A stretch of 64,000 nt of DNA from Campylobacterota bacterium (GCA_030152305.1 JASKOM010000002.1:124001-188000); one strand, 5' to 3'. Positions 27,169 through 36,614 are shown, numbered from the stretch's first letter. Notes: generated by a model from the sequence alone, not told the origin. Numbers and translations: made by a program.

Positions 27169-29739
27169 ATGAAATACAGAAATTTAGTTATAGCTGTTCC
27201 TTTAGCTATTATGGGTTCTGGTTGCGGGTCAAGTGGCGGAAGTGATTCCACCTCATCATCTTCAACAACAGAAGAAACACGAACATTAAGCGGTAAAGTT
27301 ATCGACGGTTATATCAGCGGTGCAACAGTTTGTATCGACGAAAATAACAATTCAATTTGTGATGCAAATGAACTTAAAACAATGACAGACAATAACGGAA
27401 GTTATTCGTTTAATAAAGTTCCAGCAGGTGTTTATCAAATTATTGCCTCTGGTGGAAAAGATATCGTAACAGGAGCTGATTTTAATACAACTCTTTTATC
27501 GATTGTTGAAGTTAAAGACAAAAATGTTTCTGATTTAATGGTTACACCTGTTTCAACACTTGTAACAAAAGAATATTTAACAAATAAAACAGCTGGAATT
27601 AAAACAGCAAAAGATAAAGTGAAAACACGACTTGATATTAATCAGAGTGTTGATGTTTTAGCTTATGACTTTGTTGCAAAAAAAGATTCAAGTTTATTTG
27701 TCAAAAATCAAGAAGTTCTAAATTCAATCAATCTTGTTAAAGTTGTTGCAAGTGAAAATAACTTATCAAATTTTGATATTGTTGGCACAGTTTTAGAATC
27801 AAACGGATCAGCTATTTCGGCTATTAATCAATTAGCATCAAAACATAATCTTTCTGTTGAAACAGCTCAATTACAAGCTACTTTAGTAAATAACAAGTAC
27901 GATAGTGATAGTTCATCACCTGCAACAGGCGATACTCCTCCAATAACACCAGCAAATGTAGATTTTAACAAATTTATGCAAGATACTCAAAATAGTTATA
28001 AAGATCAAAGAGAACAATTTGAGAATTTATCAAAAGAATTAATTTATGCAAAACCTGTTAATCCGAATCCAGCTTATGGCGAAAGTGTTCTTCTTCCAGC
28101 AACAATGGAAACAAAACGACAAGCTTTAATTTCGAATTATCAAACTGCTTTAAGTTCTGCTAATTCAACAGTTGATAATGCAAAACTAAAAAGTTCAGTT
28201 GAAACAATTGTTGATTTAACAACAGGCGAATTAACAGGTGATTTTAAAGTTCTTGATGGTGCTGAAACTTATGCTAATTTATCAATGGCTGAAAGTTTAG
28301 ATGTGATTAGCGAATTAATTGATGGTGTTCATCAAAATGTTGTTAATGCTGAAATGAATTCTAGCAATGACTCAATTACAATGGGAGATTATACTTTTAC
28401 AGGCAAATTTGAGAAAAATATAAATGGCTATTCACTTGATGGTGTTATCACAAACACAGATGGTTTCAAATTTGAAGGCAACCGAACAGTTGAATTTAAA
28501 GCTCTTGAAACCTCATCAACAGTTGCTACAAAATCAGTAAAAAACTTAGCTTCATCAATTCGAAAAGTTAAATTATTTGATGAAAACAATCAAAATAATT
28601 TATTAAAAGAAGGTCAAGTTGGTATTACTGCAATTAGCGAAACCGAAGAAATAATGCCAATTCTATATTCTTCTAATTTTCCAGCTCGAACAGTTTCAAG
28701 CGGTTCAATGAGTGGAAAAATCACAACAGCTGACAATAAAACAATTTCTTTTGAAATGACTGAAAACTCAACTGATGGAACTATTTCAAATTTAAAATTT
28801 GATGATTCAAACGGAACAAAACTTTCAATCGATAAAATCACAGCTTCTAGTGGTGGATTAAATCAAGTTGCATACGGTTTTGTTTCAACAACAAATTCAT
28901 CAACATCAGGATCTGGTTCGACAACAAGTGAAGGCAATGGTTCAACTGGTGGAACGGCACAAAAAGATTTTCCAACTCCTCCAGATATGAAAAAACTTAA
29001 AGGTTTAACAACTGGTATGAGTGGCATGGGTGGAACAGTATCTAATTCAGTAATTACCGAAATGAGTTCAACTGGTGATGGTAATTTCACAGGTTATACA
29101 ACTATTTGTAAAAACGAAAAAGATTGCCAAGTTCTTCCAATTTCTTATAATCCAGATATTATGAATTATATTAACGATGGTTCAGCAATGTGTCAAACAG
29201 ACGAAAATAATGTAACATATTGTCCAGAAGTTATTAGTTATCTTAACGATGGTTCAGCAATGTGTCAAACAGACGAAAATAATATGACATATTGTCCAGA
29301 TATCATGTATGCAACTGGCACAGGAACAGATATTGTAACAACAACTACAATGGTTGATAAAAGCAAAATTGCCGTTGAAAATATGGTTTTCTCAAGTTCA
29401 TTAAACAATGTTGAATATTCATTTAAAGGCAATGGCAAACTTGGTGGCGGTTACGAATATTCAGAAATTAGCGGAACTTCAACAGCTGGAAAACTTTCAA
29501 GTGTTGGTTCTATGCAAATGTCTGATAATGGAGTTGTTCGAGAATCAACAATCAAAGGTAGCGAATTAGGTGATTTAAATATAAGCTATTCAGATAAAAA
29601 AGAAGCACCTTTATATGCTCAAATTGATTTATCATCTGGTTCAATGTTCTTAAAATTAAATAAACAAGATGGCAATTTGACAGCAGTTGATAACGGCGGA
29701 GCAATTTTGTCAGTGGAACTTCCAAAAATCGAAAATTAA
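27169..29739 (+). CDS. Large predicted lipoprotein with carboxypeptidase-regulatory-like domain
   Basis: A lipoprotein-type start, MKYRNLVIAVPLAIMGSGCG, is followed by a Gly/Ser-rich linker. Residues about 38-110 look like a SdrD/carboxypeptidase regulatory-like beta-sandwich (VIDGYISGATVCIDENNNSI, NNGSYSFNKVPAGVYQIIAS). The rest of the 856 residues is rich in Ser, Thr, Asn and Asp, as in exported beta-rich proteins. Two cysteine-containing repeats lie near residues 668-712. The lipobox is not ideal (G-S-G-C). It probably resides on the outer membrane or surface. Function is unknown. It has its own promoter region with TATACT at about 27140 and AGGAG before the ATG. Confidence 0.8.
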   Translation: MKYRNLVIAVPLAIMGSGCGSSGGSDSTSSSSTTEETRTLSGKVIDGYISGATVCIDENNNSICDANELKTMTDNNGSYSFNKVPAGVYQIIASGGKDIVTGADFNTTLLSIVEVKDKNVSDLMVTPVSTLVTKEYLTNKTAGIKTAKDKVKTRLDINQSVDVLAYDFVAKKDSSLFVKNQEVLNSINLVKVVASENNLSNFDIVGTVLESNGSAISAINQLASKHNLSVETAQLQATLVNNKYDSDSSSPATGDTPPITPANVDFNKFMQDTQNSYKDQREQFENLSKELIYAKPVNPNPAYGESVLLPATMETKRQALISNYQTALSSANSTVDNAKLKSSVETIVDLTTGELTGDFKVLDGAETYANLSMAESLDVISELIDGVHQNVVNAEMNSSNDSITMGDYTFTGKFEKNINGYSLDGVITNTDGFKFEGNRTVEFKALETSSTVATKSVKNLASSIRKVKLFDENNQNNLLKEGQVGITAISETEEIMPILYSSNFPARTVSSGSMSGKITTADNKTISFEMTENSTDGTISNLKFDDSNGTKLSIDKITASSGGLNQVAYGFVSTTNSSTSGSGSTTSEGNGSTGGTAQKDFPTPPDMKKLKGLTTGMSGMGGTVSNSVITEMSSTGDGNFTGYTTICKNEKDCQVLPISYNPDIMNYINDGSAMCQTDENNVTYCPEVISYLNDGSAMCQTDENNMTYCPDIMYATGTGTDIVTTTTMVDKSKIAVENMVFSSSLNNVEYSFKGNGKLGGGYEYSEISGTSTAGKLSSVGSMQMSDNGVVRESTIKGSELGDLNISYSDKKEAPLYAQIDLSSGSMFLKLNKQDGNLTAVDNGGAILSVELPKIEN
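29171..29306 (+). repeat. 72-bp direct repeat inside the lipoprotein gene
   Basis: TTAACGATGGTTCAGCAATG and the following bases recur from 29243, giving a period of 72 bases. Each copy encodes NDGSAMCQTDENNxTYCP, with a conserved cysteine pair. The near identity points to a recent tandem duplication. Confidence 0.9.
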
Positions 29740-29752
29740 AATAAAAAAATAA

Positions 29753-30442
29753 ATGCTTATCTTAAATCAAATTGATTGGCAAAAAGTTGCGGGTTTAATT
29801 CCCGCAATTGTGCAAGATTATAAAACTAATCAAGTTCTTATGATGGGTTATATGAATCGCGAAGCACTTCAACTTTCGTTACAAACAGGTTTTGCTCATT
29901 ATTATTCACGAACAAAAGAGCGAATTTGGATGAAAGGTGAAACTAGCGGTCATACTCAAAAAATAGTCGAAACTCTTCTTGATTGCGACGGCGATACGAT
30001 TTTATTAAAAGTCGAACAAATCGGTGTTGCTTGTCATACTGGACGAGAAAGCTGTTTTTTTACTTCTCTTCAATCTGGCGATGAGGTAATTCCTGTTAAA
30101 CAAAATTTGACTCATACTTATTCGGTTATTGATCAACTTTATCATACGATTCTTGAACGAGGACGAGAAGGCGATTCATCGAAATCTTATACGGCTAAAT
30201 TATTATCTGGCGGAAGCAATAAAATTCTCAAAAAAGTTATCGAAGAGGCTGGTGAATTTTCGTTAGCCGTAAAAGATAATAATAAAAATGAGATAATTTA
30301 TGAATGTGCAGATCTAGTTTATCATTCACTTGTTGCACTTGCACATAGCAAAATCGATCCTGATTTAGTTCATCAAGAATTAACAAGACGATTTGACATT
30401 GGCGGTTTAACCGAAAAAGCATCTCGAACGAATAATGCCTGA
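29753..30442 (+). CDS. hisIE: Bifunctional phosphoribosyl-AMP cyclohydrolase / phosphoribosyl-ATP pyrophosphatase
   Basis: Steps two and three of histidine synthesis are carried by one 229-residue cytoplasmic protein. The HisI half shows [37 protein letters not shown] and the zinc-binding [13 protein letters not shown]. The HisE half, from about residue 130, has a [20 protein letters not shown] helix bundle with EEAGE and ECADLVYH metal-binding acidic residues. The fusion is normal in many bacteria. The next gene overlaps its end by 8 bases. Confidence 0.97.
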   Translation: MLILNQIDWQKVAGLIPAIVQDYKTNQVLMMGYMNREALQLSLQTGFAHYYSRTKERIWMKGETSGHTQKIVETLLDCDGDTILLKVEQIGVACHTGRESCFFTSLQSGDEVIPVKQNLTHTYSVIDQLYHTILERGREGDSSKSYTAKLLSGGSNKILKKVIEEAGEFSLAVKDNNKNEIIYECADLVYHSLVALAHSKIDPDLVHQELTRRFDIGGLTEKASRTNNA

Positions 30443-31010
30443 ACAATTAACTAAAATATTAGAGAGCTTGAAAGAGCCTCTTTCAGCTTTTATACAAACT
30501 CTTCATCCATATGATTTTTATGCCTTATATTGGCTTGGGGGTGTTGCATTTTTTAGTTTAGTTTTAATACTTTTATTAAAAAATCATCACACGATTTCAG
30601 GTTTTTTGTTATTAATTTTTCTTTCGACTTTTACAGTTGCCCCTTTTGTAAGTTATTATTTTATTCATAAATATTTATATGGAACTAGTTATAAATTAGA
30701 TTATATTAAACAGATGCAATTTGCCGATGCTTTATTTATAAAAGGAACTTTAACCTCAACAGGCAAAGAAGAAATAACACGATGTCGGTTACATACTTTT
30801 GTAATGCCTCCGCAAGAAGGTTTTATGAAAAATTTACAACCGCTTTGGGTTTTAAAACCAATTAAACGAGAAAAATTCGAAATCGAAGAACGAATATTGC
30901 CAAATAATTCGGCTGAATTTCAATTAAAATATACAAATTTTAAATATTCAAAAGAGATAAACGAAAGCGATATTTATATTTATCGAGAATGTTTTAGTGA
31001 AGCTTTATAA
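30435..31010 (+). CDS. DUF2393-like membrane protein
   Basis: This 191-residue protein has two strong spans (about residues 32-50, [14 protein letters not shown], and 57-78, [20 protein letters not shown]). A beta-rich domain of about 110 residues follows, with [21 protein letters not shown] recall DUF2393 as an epsilonproteobacterial family of this layout, but I could not compare sequences. The start overlaps hisIE by 8 bases, so the two are translationally coupled. No function is known to me. Confidence 0.68.
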   Translation: MPEQLTKILESLKEPLSAFIQTLHPYDFYALYWLGGVAFFSLVLILLLKNHHTISGFLLLIFLSTFTVAPFVSYYFIHKYLYGTSYKLDYIKQMQFADALFIKGTLTSTGKEEITRCRLHTFVMPPQEGFMKNLQPLWVLKPIKREKFEIEERILPNNSAEFQLKYTNFKYSKEINESDIYIYRECFSEAL

Positions 31011-31017
31011 TAAATAA

Positions 31018-31788
31018 ATGACTATATTAATTATTTCTAGTGTAGCATTTATTGCTTCTGTTTTGACATTGTTTTCTGGTTTTGGATTAGGAACTATATT
31101 AATGCCAGTTATTGCTATTTTCTTTCCAATCGAAATAGCAATTGGAATAACAGCAATTGTTCATTTATCAAATAATTTATTTAAATTTGTAATGTTCTGG
31201 AAATCAGCAAATCTTGAAATTCTTATGAAATTTGGAATACCAGCCATGATTTTTTCGTTAATTGGAGCATATTTATTAAATAATCTTCTCGATTTTCAGC
31301 CTGTTTATAAATATGAATTATTTGGAATCATTGCCAAAGTTACAATAATAAAAATAATAATTGGTTTAATTATTATTTTGTTTGTTATCTTAGAATCATT
31401 GCCAAAGTTTTCATCTATGCAAATTAATAATAAATTTTTGCCATTAGGTGGAGCTTTAAGCGGTTTTTTTGGAGGATTAAGCGGACATCAAGGAGCTTTA
31501 AGATCGATGTTTTTAATTAAAAGCGAATTAAATCAAATATCTTATATAGCAACAGGTGTCATATTGGCAGTTATCGTTGATTTAACAAGACTGCCTATAT
31601 ATTTTAATAATTATTCTAATAATTTAGAAGTAGATTATAAATTAATTTTAACAGTAACTTTTATCTCTTTTGTTGGTTCCTATTTTGGAGCTAAATTTAT
31701 AAAAAAAGTTACTTATATTTCTATAAAATATATTGTCTCAAGTTTATTAACTTTAATAGCTTTATTAATGATAATTGGTTTAATTTAA
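31018..31788 (+). CDS. TauE/SafE-family sulfite/sulfonate exporter-like permease
   Basis: The 256-residue protein has about eight membrane spans. It shows the two internal halves of the TauE/SafE fold: FSGFGLGTILMPVIAIFFPI in the first span pair and the glycine-rich GGALSGFFGGLSGHQGALRS in the second. Family members move sulfite, sulfonates or other small anions across the inner membrane. The substrate cannot be predicted. It follows the DUF2393-like gene by seven bases and ends before a terminator at 31829-31855. Confidence 0.88.
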   Translation: MTILIISSVAFIASVLTLFSGFGLGTILMPVIAIFFPIEIAIGITAIVHLSNNLFKFVMFWKSANLEILMKFGIPAMIFSLIGAYLLNNLLDFQPVYKYELFGIIAKVTIIKIIIGLIIILFVILESLPKFSSMQINNKFLPLGGALSGFFGGLSGHQGALRSMFLIKSELNQISYIATGVILAVIVDLTRLPIYFNNYSNNLEVDYKLILTVTFISFVGSYFGAKFIKKVTYISIKYIVSSLLTLIALLMIIGLI

Positions 31789-31947
31789 AAAAATAATAAA
31801 CACCTCATCGCTGAACACAATTAAATTAGTGCCTTGATATTCTGCCTCGAGGCACATTTTAATATTTCTATCTTTTTCACTTCGTCTATTTCTACAATCT
31901 TCATTTTTATAAAAATAATAAATACTCAAATTATTAACATACATCAT
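31780..31947 (-). CDS. Possible small ORF (55 codons), doubtful
   Basis: A minus-strand frame opens with ATGATG at 31947 and runs to a TAA inside the end of the permease gene. It encodes MMYVNNLSIYYFYKNEDCRN and later SDEVFIIFLN, where the dispersed GATGAGGT word is read as DEV. The reading of that word in the DEV frame, common in real genes here, is the only support. I see no ribosome-binding site and no recognisable family. It may be a gene remnant. Confidence 0.25.
   Translation of the reverse strand: MMYVNNLSIYYFYKNEDCRNRRSEKDRNIKMCLEAEYQGTNLIVFSDEVFIIFLN
31829..31855 (+). terminator. Intrinsic terminator after the TauE-type gene
   Basis: GTGCCTTGA (31829-31837) pairs with TCGAGGCAC (31847-31855) over 9 bp with one G-T wobble, and ATTTTAATATTTC follows. 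It lies 40 bases after the permease stop. Confidence 0.75.
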
Positions 31948-32104
31948 TTTATTTTTTATAAAACTAAATCTATTTTAAAAGCTTATAAAATTATTAAATT
32001 TTTATAAATCAGCTTAATTAATGCTTAAGGTCTAGAAAAGTATAATCGCTATGTTTAAATAAAATTAAATAATTAATATTTAATTTTTAAGGAGTATTTA
32101 ATAT
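31856..32104 (+). promoter_or_regulatory. Upstream region of the cytochrome operon
   Basis: This AT-rich stretch holds a likely -10 box, TATAAT, at 32041-32046 in the context AAAAGTATAATCG, and an AAGGAG ribosome-binding site before the ATG at 32105. The untranslated leader would be about 50 bases. I see no other gene and no clear regulator site. Confidence 0.6.
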
Positions 32105-32638
32105 ATGAGGCATATTGTTAAAAGTTTGCTCATAGTTTTAGGAATTGTTGCAACGATTTTTCTCGGGCGACATTTTTTAACTCCAGATAGCTGGGGCAAA
32201 TATGGGCATTATCGAGCAGATTATATCGATGAAGAGGCAAATCGTAGTATTAATTATGGTGAAAATGATTCTTGTCTGAAATGTCATTCAGAAGTTGTTG
32301 ATATGTTAAAACATGGTGAACACAAAACTCTTTCTTGTGAAGTTTGTCATTCTCCGCTTTCAGAACATATCGCTGATGGCAAAAAAATAGGTTCAATGAA
32401 AGTTCCAACTGGTAACGAAATTGACAAAACTTGTTTAAATTGTCATCAAAAAAATGTTGCTGGTCGTCCGCATAAATTTCCTATGATTGATAAAAATGAG
32501 CATTATAAAATGCTTGAAATTCGAGCAGATCATAATTGTAATCAATGTCATACAGTTCATTATCCAAAAGAAAATATTAATAAAGCAAAAAGTTTAAGTA
32601 GAAATTTACGAGAGGCTGTTGATAATGAAGCTAAATAA
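32105..32638 (+). CDS. Membrane-anchored tetraheme cytochrome c
   Basis: The 177-residue protein has one N-terminal membrane span (residues about 5-23, VKSLLIVLGIVATIFLG) and four CxxCH heme sites: CLKCH, CEVCH, CLNCH and CNQCH. It lacks the 'CxxCHxM' and W-x2-S-x-H pattern I expect of NapC/NrfH proteins, so it is a different tetraheme type. It starts the cluster tetraheme cytochrome, iron-sulfur protein, NrfD-like subunit. It probably carries electrons on the periplasmic side between the quinol module and the octaheme enzyme at 34902. The next gene overlaps it by 14 bases. Confidence 0.88.
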   Translation: MRHIVKSLLIVLGIVATIFLGRHFLTPDSWGKYGHYRADYIDEEANRSINYGENDSCLKCHSEVVDMLKHGEHKTLSCEVCHSPLSEHIADGKKIGSMKVPTGNEIDKTCLNCHQKNVAGRPHKFPMIDKNEHYKMLEIRADHNCNQCHTVHYPKENINKAKSLSRNLREAVDNEAK

Positions 32639-33452
32639 TTTTTTAAATAATAAAAATATAACTCAAGATGTTATCGATTTAGATCGTCGCGGTTTTATTA
32701 ATAAATTTCTCGAAGGCACAGTTGCAGGTTCGTTATTTGTTGTTGTTCCAATGGGAGCAGGTGATATTTTTCATGAATTAGCTGAAGATCATGAGAAAAA
32801 CTTATTAGCTATGAATCCAGATGCAAAATATGTTTTTATAGTTGATATTACTCAATGTATCGGTTGCGGAAGCTGTTGTGTAGCTGATAAAAAAGAAAAT
32901 AATGTTCCAGATGGACAATATAGAACTTGGGTTGAACGATATGTTATTGACATGTTAGAAAATGTATATGTCGATAGTCCAAATGGTGGTTTAAATGGTT
33001 TTAACGAACAGCGAACAGATATTGAAAATGAAATTAGAGATTCGTTTTTTGTTCCTAAATTATGTAATCACTGTGAAGATGCACCTTGCATACAGGTTTG
33101 TCCAGTTGGAGCAACTTTTACAACTCCTGATGGTTTCGTTATTGTTGATGGAACTCATTGTGTCGGTTGTGGCTATTGTCTTCAAGCTTGTCCATACGGT
33201 GTAAGATTTATTAACGAAAAAACTCACACAGCTGATAAATGCACTTGGTGTTATCACAGAGTTCGCAAAGGAAAATTACCTGCCTGTGTTAATGCTTGTC
33301 CAACTGGAGCTAGAAAATTCGGCGATGCAAACGATCGAAATTCTGAAGTTTCTAAAATTTTACATTCACCAGCTATTTTAACTGTTCTCAAAAAAGATTT
33401 AGGAACAGCACCAGCATTATTTTATATTGGCAAACGAGAGGAAGTAGTTTAA
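32625..33452 (+). CDS. Tat-exported NrfC/HybA-like ferredoxin, four [4Fe-4S] clusters
   Basis: The 275-residue protein has an N-terminal twin-arginine-like segment, LDRRGFINKFLEGTVAGSLF, so it is probably exported to the periplasm. The cysteine groups are CIGCGSCCVAD, CNHCEDAPCIQVCP, CVGCGYCLQACPYG and CTWCYHR...CVNACPTGA, the pattern of PsrB/NrfC/HybA subunits. I chose the ATG at 32625, with GAGG upstream, rather than the TTG at 32619. The partner membrane subunit follows three bases downstream. Together they form the electron-transfer and quinol-binding parts of a membrane complex. Confidence 0.92.
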   Translation: MKLNNFLNNKNITQDVIDLDRRGFINKFLEGTVAGSLFVVVPMGAGDIFHELAEDHEKNLLAMNPDAKYVFIVDITQCIGCGSCCVADKKENNVPDGQYRTWVERYVIDMLENVYVDSPNGGLNGFNEQRTDIENEIRDSFFVPKLCNHCEDAPCIQVCPVGATFTTPDGFVIVDGTHCVGCGYCLQACPYGVRFINEKTHTADKCTWCYHRVRKGKLPACVNACPTGARKFGDANDRNSEVSKILHSPAILTVLKKDLGTAPALFYIGKREEVV

Positions 33453-33454
33453 AA

Positions 33455-34708
33455 ATGGACATAGCAGAATTTTTATTTCCAAACGATACTCATCCGCATT
33501 GGACATTAATGATTGTTATTTATCCGTATATAACTGGATTAGTAGCAGGTGCTTTTATCGTATCATCGACATATCATGTTTTTAAAGTTGAAGCACTTAA
33601 ACCTGTTGCAAGATTTTCATTAATTTTTGCATTTGCATTTTTTGCTTTTGCAACGGCTCCGCTTTTAACTCATTTGGGACATCCCGAACGAGCTTTAAAT
33701 ATGCTTTTTACTCCGAATTTTTCTGGACCTTCGATGATGGCTGGTTTCGGTTATATTTATTTAACTTACGGTCTATTATTAATATTTGAAATATTATTCG
33801 TTTATAGAATTCCGATGATTGAAATGCTAGAAAATAAAAATACTCCAAAATGGCGAGTGTTAATTTATAAAATTTTGACACTTGGCAGTCGCGATAAATC
33901 GCCTGATTCTTATCATATGGATCATAAAGTTGCTGTATTTTTAGGTGGCTTAGGTATTCCTCTTGCTTCAATGTTACACGGCTATGTCGGATTTATTTTT
34001 GGTGGAGTCAAAGCTGTAAGTTGGTGGTTTACTCCGTTAATGCCAGTTATATTTTTATTATCGGCTTCAGTTTCTGGAATCGCAGGAATAATTTTATTAT
34101 ATGTTTTAATAAAAAAATGGACAAAAACTCATTTAGATATGATGACAGTTAGAGCACTTGTTAAATTATTATGGACATTTTTAATATTTGACTTTGTATT
34201 AGAAATGCTCGAAATCGGTGTTCATGCTTACGGCGGAACTGAACATTGGCATCATATTCACGAACTTTTATCTGGACCATTATTTTATACATTTTGGATC
34301 GGTCAAGTTTTAATTTTAACAGCGATTCCTTTTGTTGTTCTTGGCTTTTTAACTTTATTAAAATTTAGTGATCGAGTCGTTTTAACTTTAGGAATGATCT
34401 CTTCGTTAATGCTTGTTTTTCAAGTTTTATTTATGCGATGGAATGTCGTTGTTGGCGGTCAAATCTTAGCAAAAAGCGAACGAGGTTTTCTTGAATATCA
34501 TCCGCTTTGGTTTGAAAAAGAAGGCATTTTAACAACGATAATTATTTTATCAGCTCCGTTTATATTTTTATGGATTCTTGGCAAAATTTTTCCATTATGG
34601 AACGATGATGATAATTATGAAATAAAACATCAAAACGATCATTTTGACAATAAAATTCATATTAAACATGAAAAAAATGACCTCATCGATACAAAATCGA
34701 TAAATTAA
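33455..34708 (+). CDS. NrfD/PsrC-family quinol-oxidising membrane subunit
   Basis: This 417-residue protein has about nine to ten membrane spans. Its start (HPHWTLMIVIYPYITGLVAG) and the LLTHLGHPERALNMLFTPNF and SGPSMMAGFGYIYL blocks are typical of the NrfD/polysulfide reductase family, which oxidises menaquinol and passes electrons to the NrfC-type partner. Charged residues such as H and E in 'GHPERA' usually line the quinol site. The C-terminus is extended and hydrophilic (KHQNDHFDNKIHIKHEKNDL). It lies between the iron-sulfur gene and the octaheme cytochrome gene. Confidence 0.93.
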   Translation: MDIAEFLFPNDTHPHWTLMIVIYPYITGLVAGAFIVSSTYHVFKVEALKPVARFSLIFAFAFFAFATAPLLTHLGHPERALNMLFTPNFSGPSMMAGFGYIYLTYGLLLIFEILFVYRIPMIEMLENKNTPKWRVLIYKILTLGSRDKSPDSYHMDHKVAVFLGGLGIPLASMLHGYVGFIFGGVKAVSWWFTPLMPVIFLLSASVSGIAGIILLYVLIKKWTKTHLDMMTVRALVKLLWTFLIFDFVLEMLEIGVHAYGGTEHWHHIHELLSGPLFYTFWIGQVLILTAIPFVVLGFLTLLKFSDRVVLTLGMISSLMLVFQVLFMRWNVVVGGQILAKSERGFLEYHPLWFEKEGILTTIIILSAPFIFLWILGKIFPLWNDDDNYEIKHQNDHFDNKIHIKHEKNDLIDTKSIN

Positions 34709-34789
34709 AAAAATAAAATATATAAATCTTTGGCTGTTAATTTATTTATTAAATTTAATAGTTAAAGATTTATAAAAAATACACGGGGC

Positions 34790-34833
34790 AATCTAAGAGC
34801 CATTAATTATTTAATTTAAATGGTTTTCAGATT
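34790..34833 (+). terminator. Inverted repeat between nrfD-like and hao-like genes
   Basis: Arms of 15 bases, AATCTAAGAGCCATT (34790-34804) and AATGGTTTTCAGATT (34819-34833), pair with three mismatches, and TCTCTTATTTTT follows. It may stop or attenuate transcription, giving the octaheme gene its own expression level. Confidence 0.6.
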
Positions 34834-34901
34834 TCTCTTATTTTTAAACATAAAAATATAAATTTAAGAAAATCAAAATATTAATATTTTGGAGGTATGT
34901 T

Positions 34902-36494
34902 ATGAAGTCATCAGCAAAACTTCTAACAGCATTCGCGGTATTCTCTTTTTACGGGTTGTTGAATAGTGCAACAACTGAATCGGTAAAAGTTAGACATTCT
35001 GATGTTCAAAATAAGAACGAAAAATGTATAACTTGCCATTTAAAAGAGAACAGATCACTAGTTCATCAATGGGAAAGTTCAGCACATAAAGCTTCTGATG
35101 TTGGCTGTTATTCTTGTCATGCTTCAACAAAAGAAGATCCACTTGCTTATGAACACGAAGGAGCAATTATTCGAACGATAATTACACCGAACGACTGTTC
35201 ATTTTGTCATGAACGACAAACAGAAGAAATGACTCATTCACATCATGCAACAGCTGGACACATCATGGCTTCGCTTGATAATATGCTTGCAGAAGATATC
35301 GCATCTTTTCCTGATACAAAAGCTGATGCCGTTAATGGCTGTTGGCAATGTCATGGAACTCTCGTTAAAGCTGAAAAATCAGATTCTGGTAAATTAATTT
35401 ATAACGAAGCTGGAGCTCCAAAAATGGATTGGACAACTTGGCCAAATTCAGGAATTGGAAGAATTAATCACGATGGTTCTATCGGTTCATGTAATGCTTG
35501 TCATTCAAAACATACTTTTGCTTCTTCGACAGCTAGACAGCCTGATAACTGTGGTAAATGTCATTTAGGTCCAGATCATCCGCAAAAAGAGATCTACGAA
35601 GAATCTAAACATGGTATTGCATTTAAAGCAGCTCCACGAGGCGATGAGGTCGGTGGTATGAATATTCTTAAACAAGGTGCTTGGGTTTTAGGCAAAGATT
35701 ACAGTGCAGCTCCAACATGTGCAACATGTCATATGGGTGCTTATCGAGATGCAAGTGGTTCAGTCGTCAAAGGAACTCATAATGTTGGCGATAGAATTTC
35801 TTGGACATTACGACCTGAAATTTCTAAAAAATTAAATCGAGTTACTTTTGAAGATAACACAACAATGGATATTGCTTCTGATCACGGTGGAGCAACTCCA
35901 AAAGTTGGCGACATGGAAACATATCAAAATTATGTTCGACAAGGCGATAAACTCGTAAAAACAGTAGAAAAGAAAAAAATTGTTTCTGTTATTACTTGGG
36001 AAGATCGACGAGAAAACATGATGGGAGTTTGTAAAAATTGCCATTCAACTTCACAAACAGAAAACTTTTATAAACAATATGACCAACTTGTAGATACTTA
36101 TAATAGAAAATTTGCTATTCCAGGTATGGCAATTGTTAAAGAATTAAAAGCTGATAAAATCTGGCAAAATTCAGGATTTAATAAAGCAATTGGTTATGTT
36201 TGGTTTGAAATTTGGCATCACGAAGGTCGAAGAGCAAGAATGGGTGCTGCAATGCAAGCTCCAGATTATACACATTGGCACGGAATGTATGAAGTGTCAT
36301 ATCATTTTTATAATAAATTCCTTCCTGAAGTTCAAAAACTTGCTGATAAAGTAAGTCCAGAAATCGGTGCGAAATACAAAAAAATGATCAATGATTTAAT
36401 TGCAAAACCAGAACATCAATGGTTCAAAACTGGCGGAAATGCTGAAAAAATGAAAGCAATTGAAGAAGAAAATAAACTTCGATATAAAAACTAA
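34902..36494 (+). CDS. Octaheme cytochrome c of the hydroxylamine oxidoreductase (Hao) family
   Basis: A signal peptide (about residues 1-23) is followed by exactly eight CxxCH sites, at residues 42, 69, 99, 147, 197, 217, 273 and 377. No CX15CH site is present, so it is not an MccA-type sulfite reductase. The C-terminal segment MGAAMQAPDYTHWHGMYEVS is a Hao hallmark. Epsilonproteobacterial Hao proteins are thought to reduce nitrite or hydroxylamine rather than oxidise hydroxylamine. Whether the tyrosine that crosslinks heme P460 is present needs an alignment. GGAGG lies 6 bases before the ATG. It follows the quinol-module genes, which probably feed it electrons. Confidence 0.92.
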   Translation: MKSSAKLLTAFAVFSFYGLLNSATTESVKVRHSDVQNKNEKCITCHLKENRSLVHQWESSAHKASDVGCYSCHASTKEDPLAYEHEGAIIRTIITPNDCSFCHERQTEEMTHSHHATAGHIMASLDNMLAEDIASFPDTKADAVNGCWQCHGTLVKAEKSDSGKLIYNEAGAPKMDWTTWPNSGIGRINHDGSIGSCNACHSKHTFASSTARQPDNCGKCHLGPDHPQKEIYEESKHGIAFKAAPRGDEVGGMNILKQGAWVLGKDYSAAPTCATCHMGAYRDASGSVVKGTHNVGDRISWTLRPEISKKLNRVTFEDNTTMDIASDHGGATPKVGDMETYQNYVRQGDKLVKTVEKKKIVSVITWEDRRENMMGVCKNCHSTSQTENFYKQYDQLVDTYNRKFAIPGMAIVKELKADKIWQNSGFNKAIGYVWFEIWHHEGRRARMGAAMQAPDYTHWHGMYEVSYHFYNKFLPEVQKLADKVSPEIGAKYKKMINDLIAKPEHQWFKTGGNAEKMKAIEEENKLRYKN

Positions 36495-36523
36495 TCATTA
36501 ATTTTTAACAAATCACTTTTAAA

Positions 36524-36558
36524 TAAACTAGCTAGAAATAAAAAATCTCGCTAGTTTA
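36524..36558 (+). terminator. Intrinsic terminator after the Hao-like gene
   Basis: TAAACTAGC (36524-36532) pairs perfectly with GCTAGTTTA (36550-36558), and an AT-rich stretch with ATTATTTTTAATC follows. It lies 30 bases after the stop. Confidence 0.75.
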
Positions 36559-36614
36559 TCAAATAATTATTTTTAATCTCTCTCAAAAATTAAACAAACA
36601 AGGCAAATATTAAT

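Noticed and set aside
34902-36494. MccA-type sulfite reductase
   Set aside because: All eight heme sites are CxxCH and there is no CX15CH site; the C-terminal segment is Hao-like.
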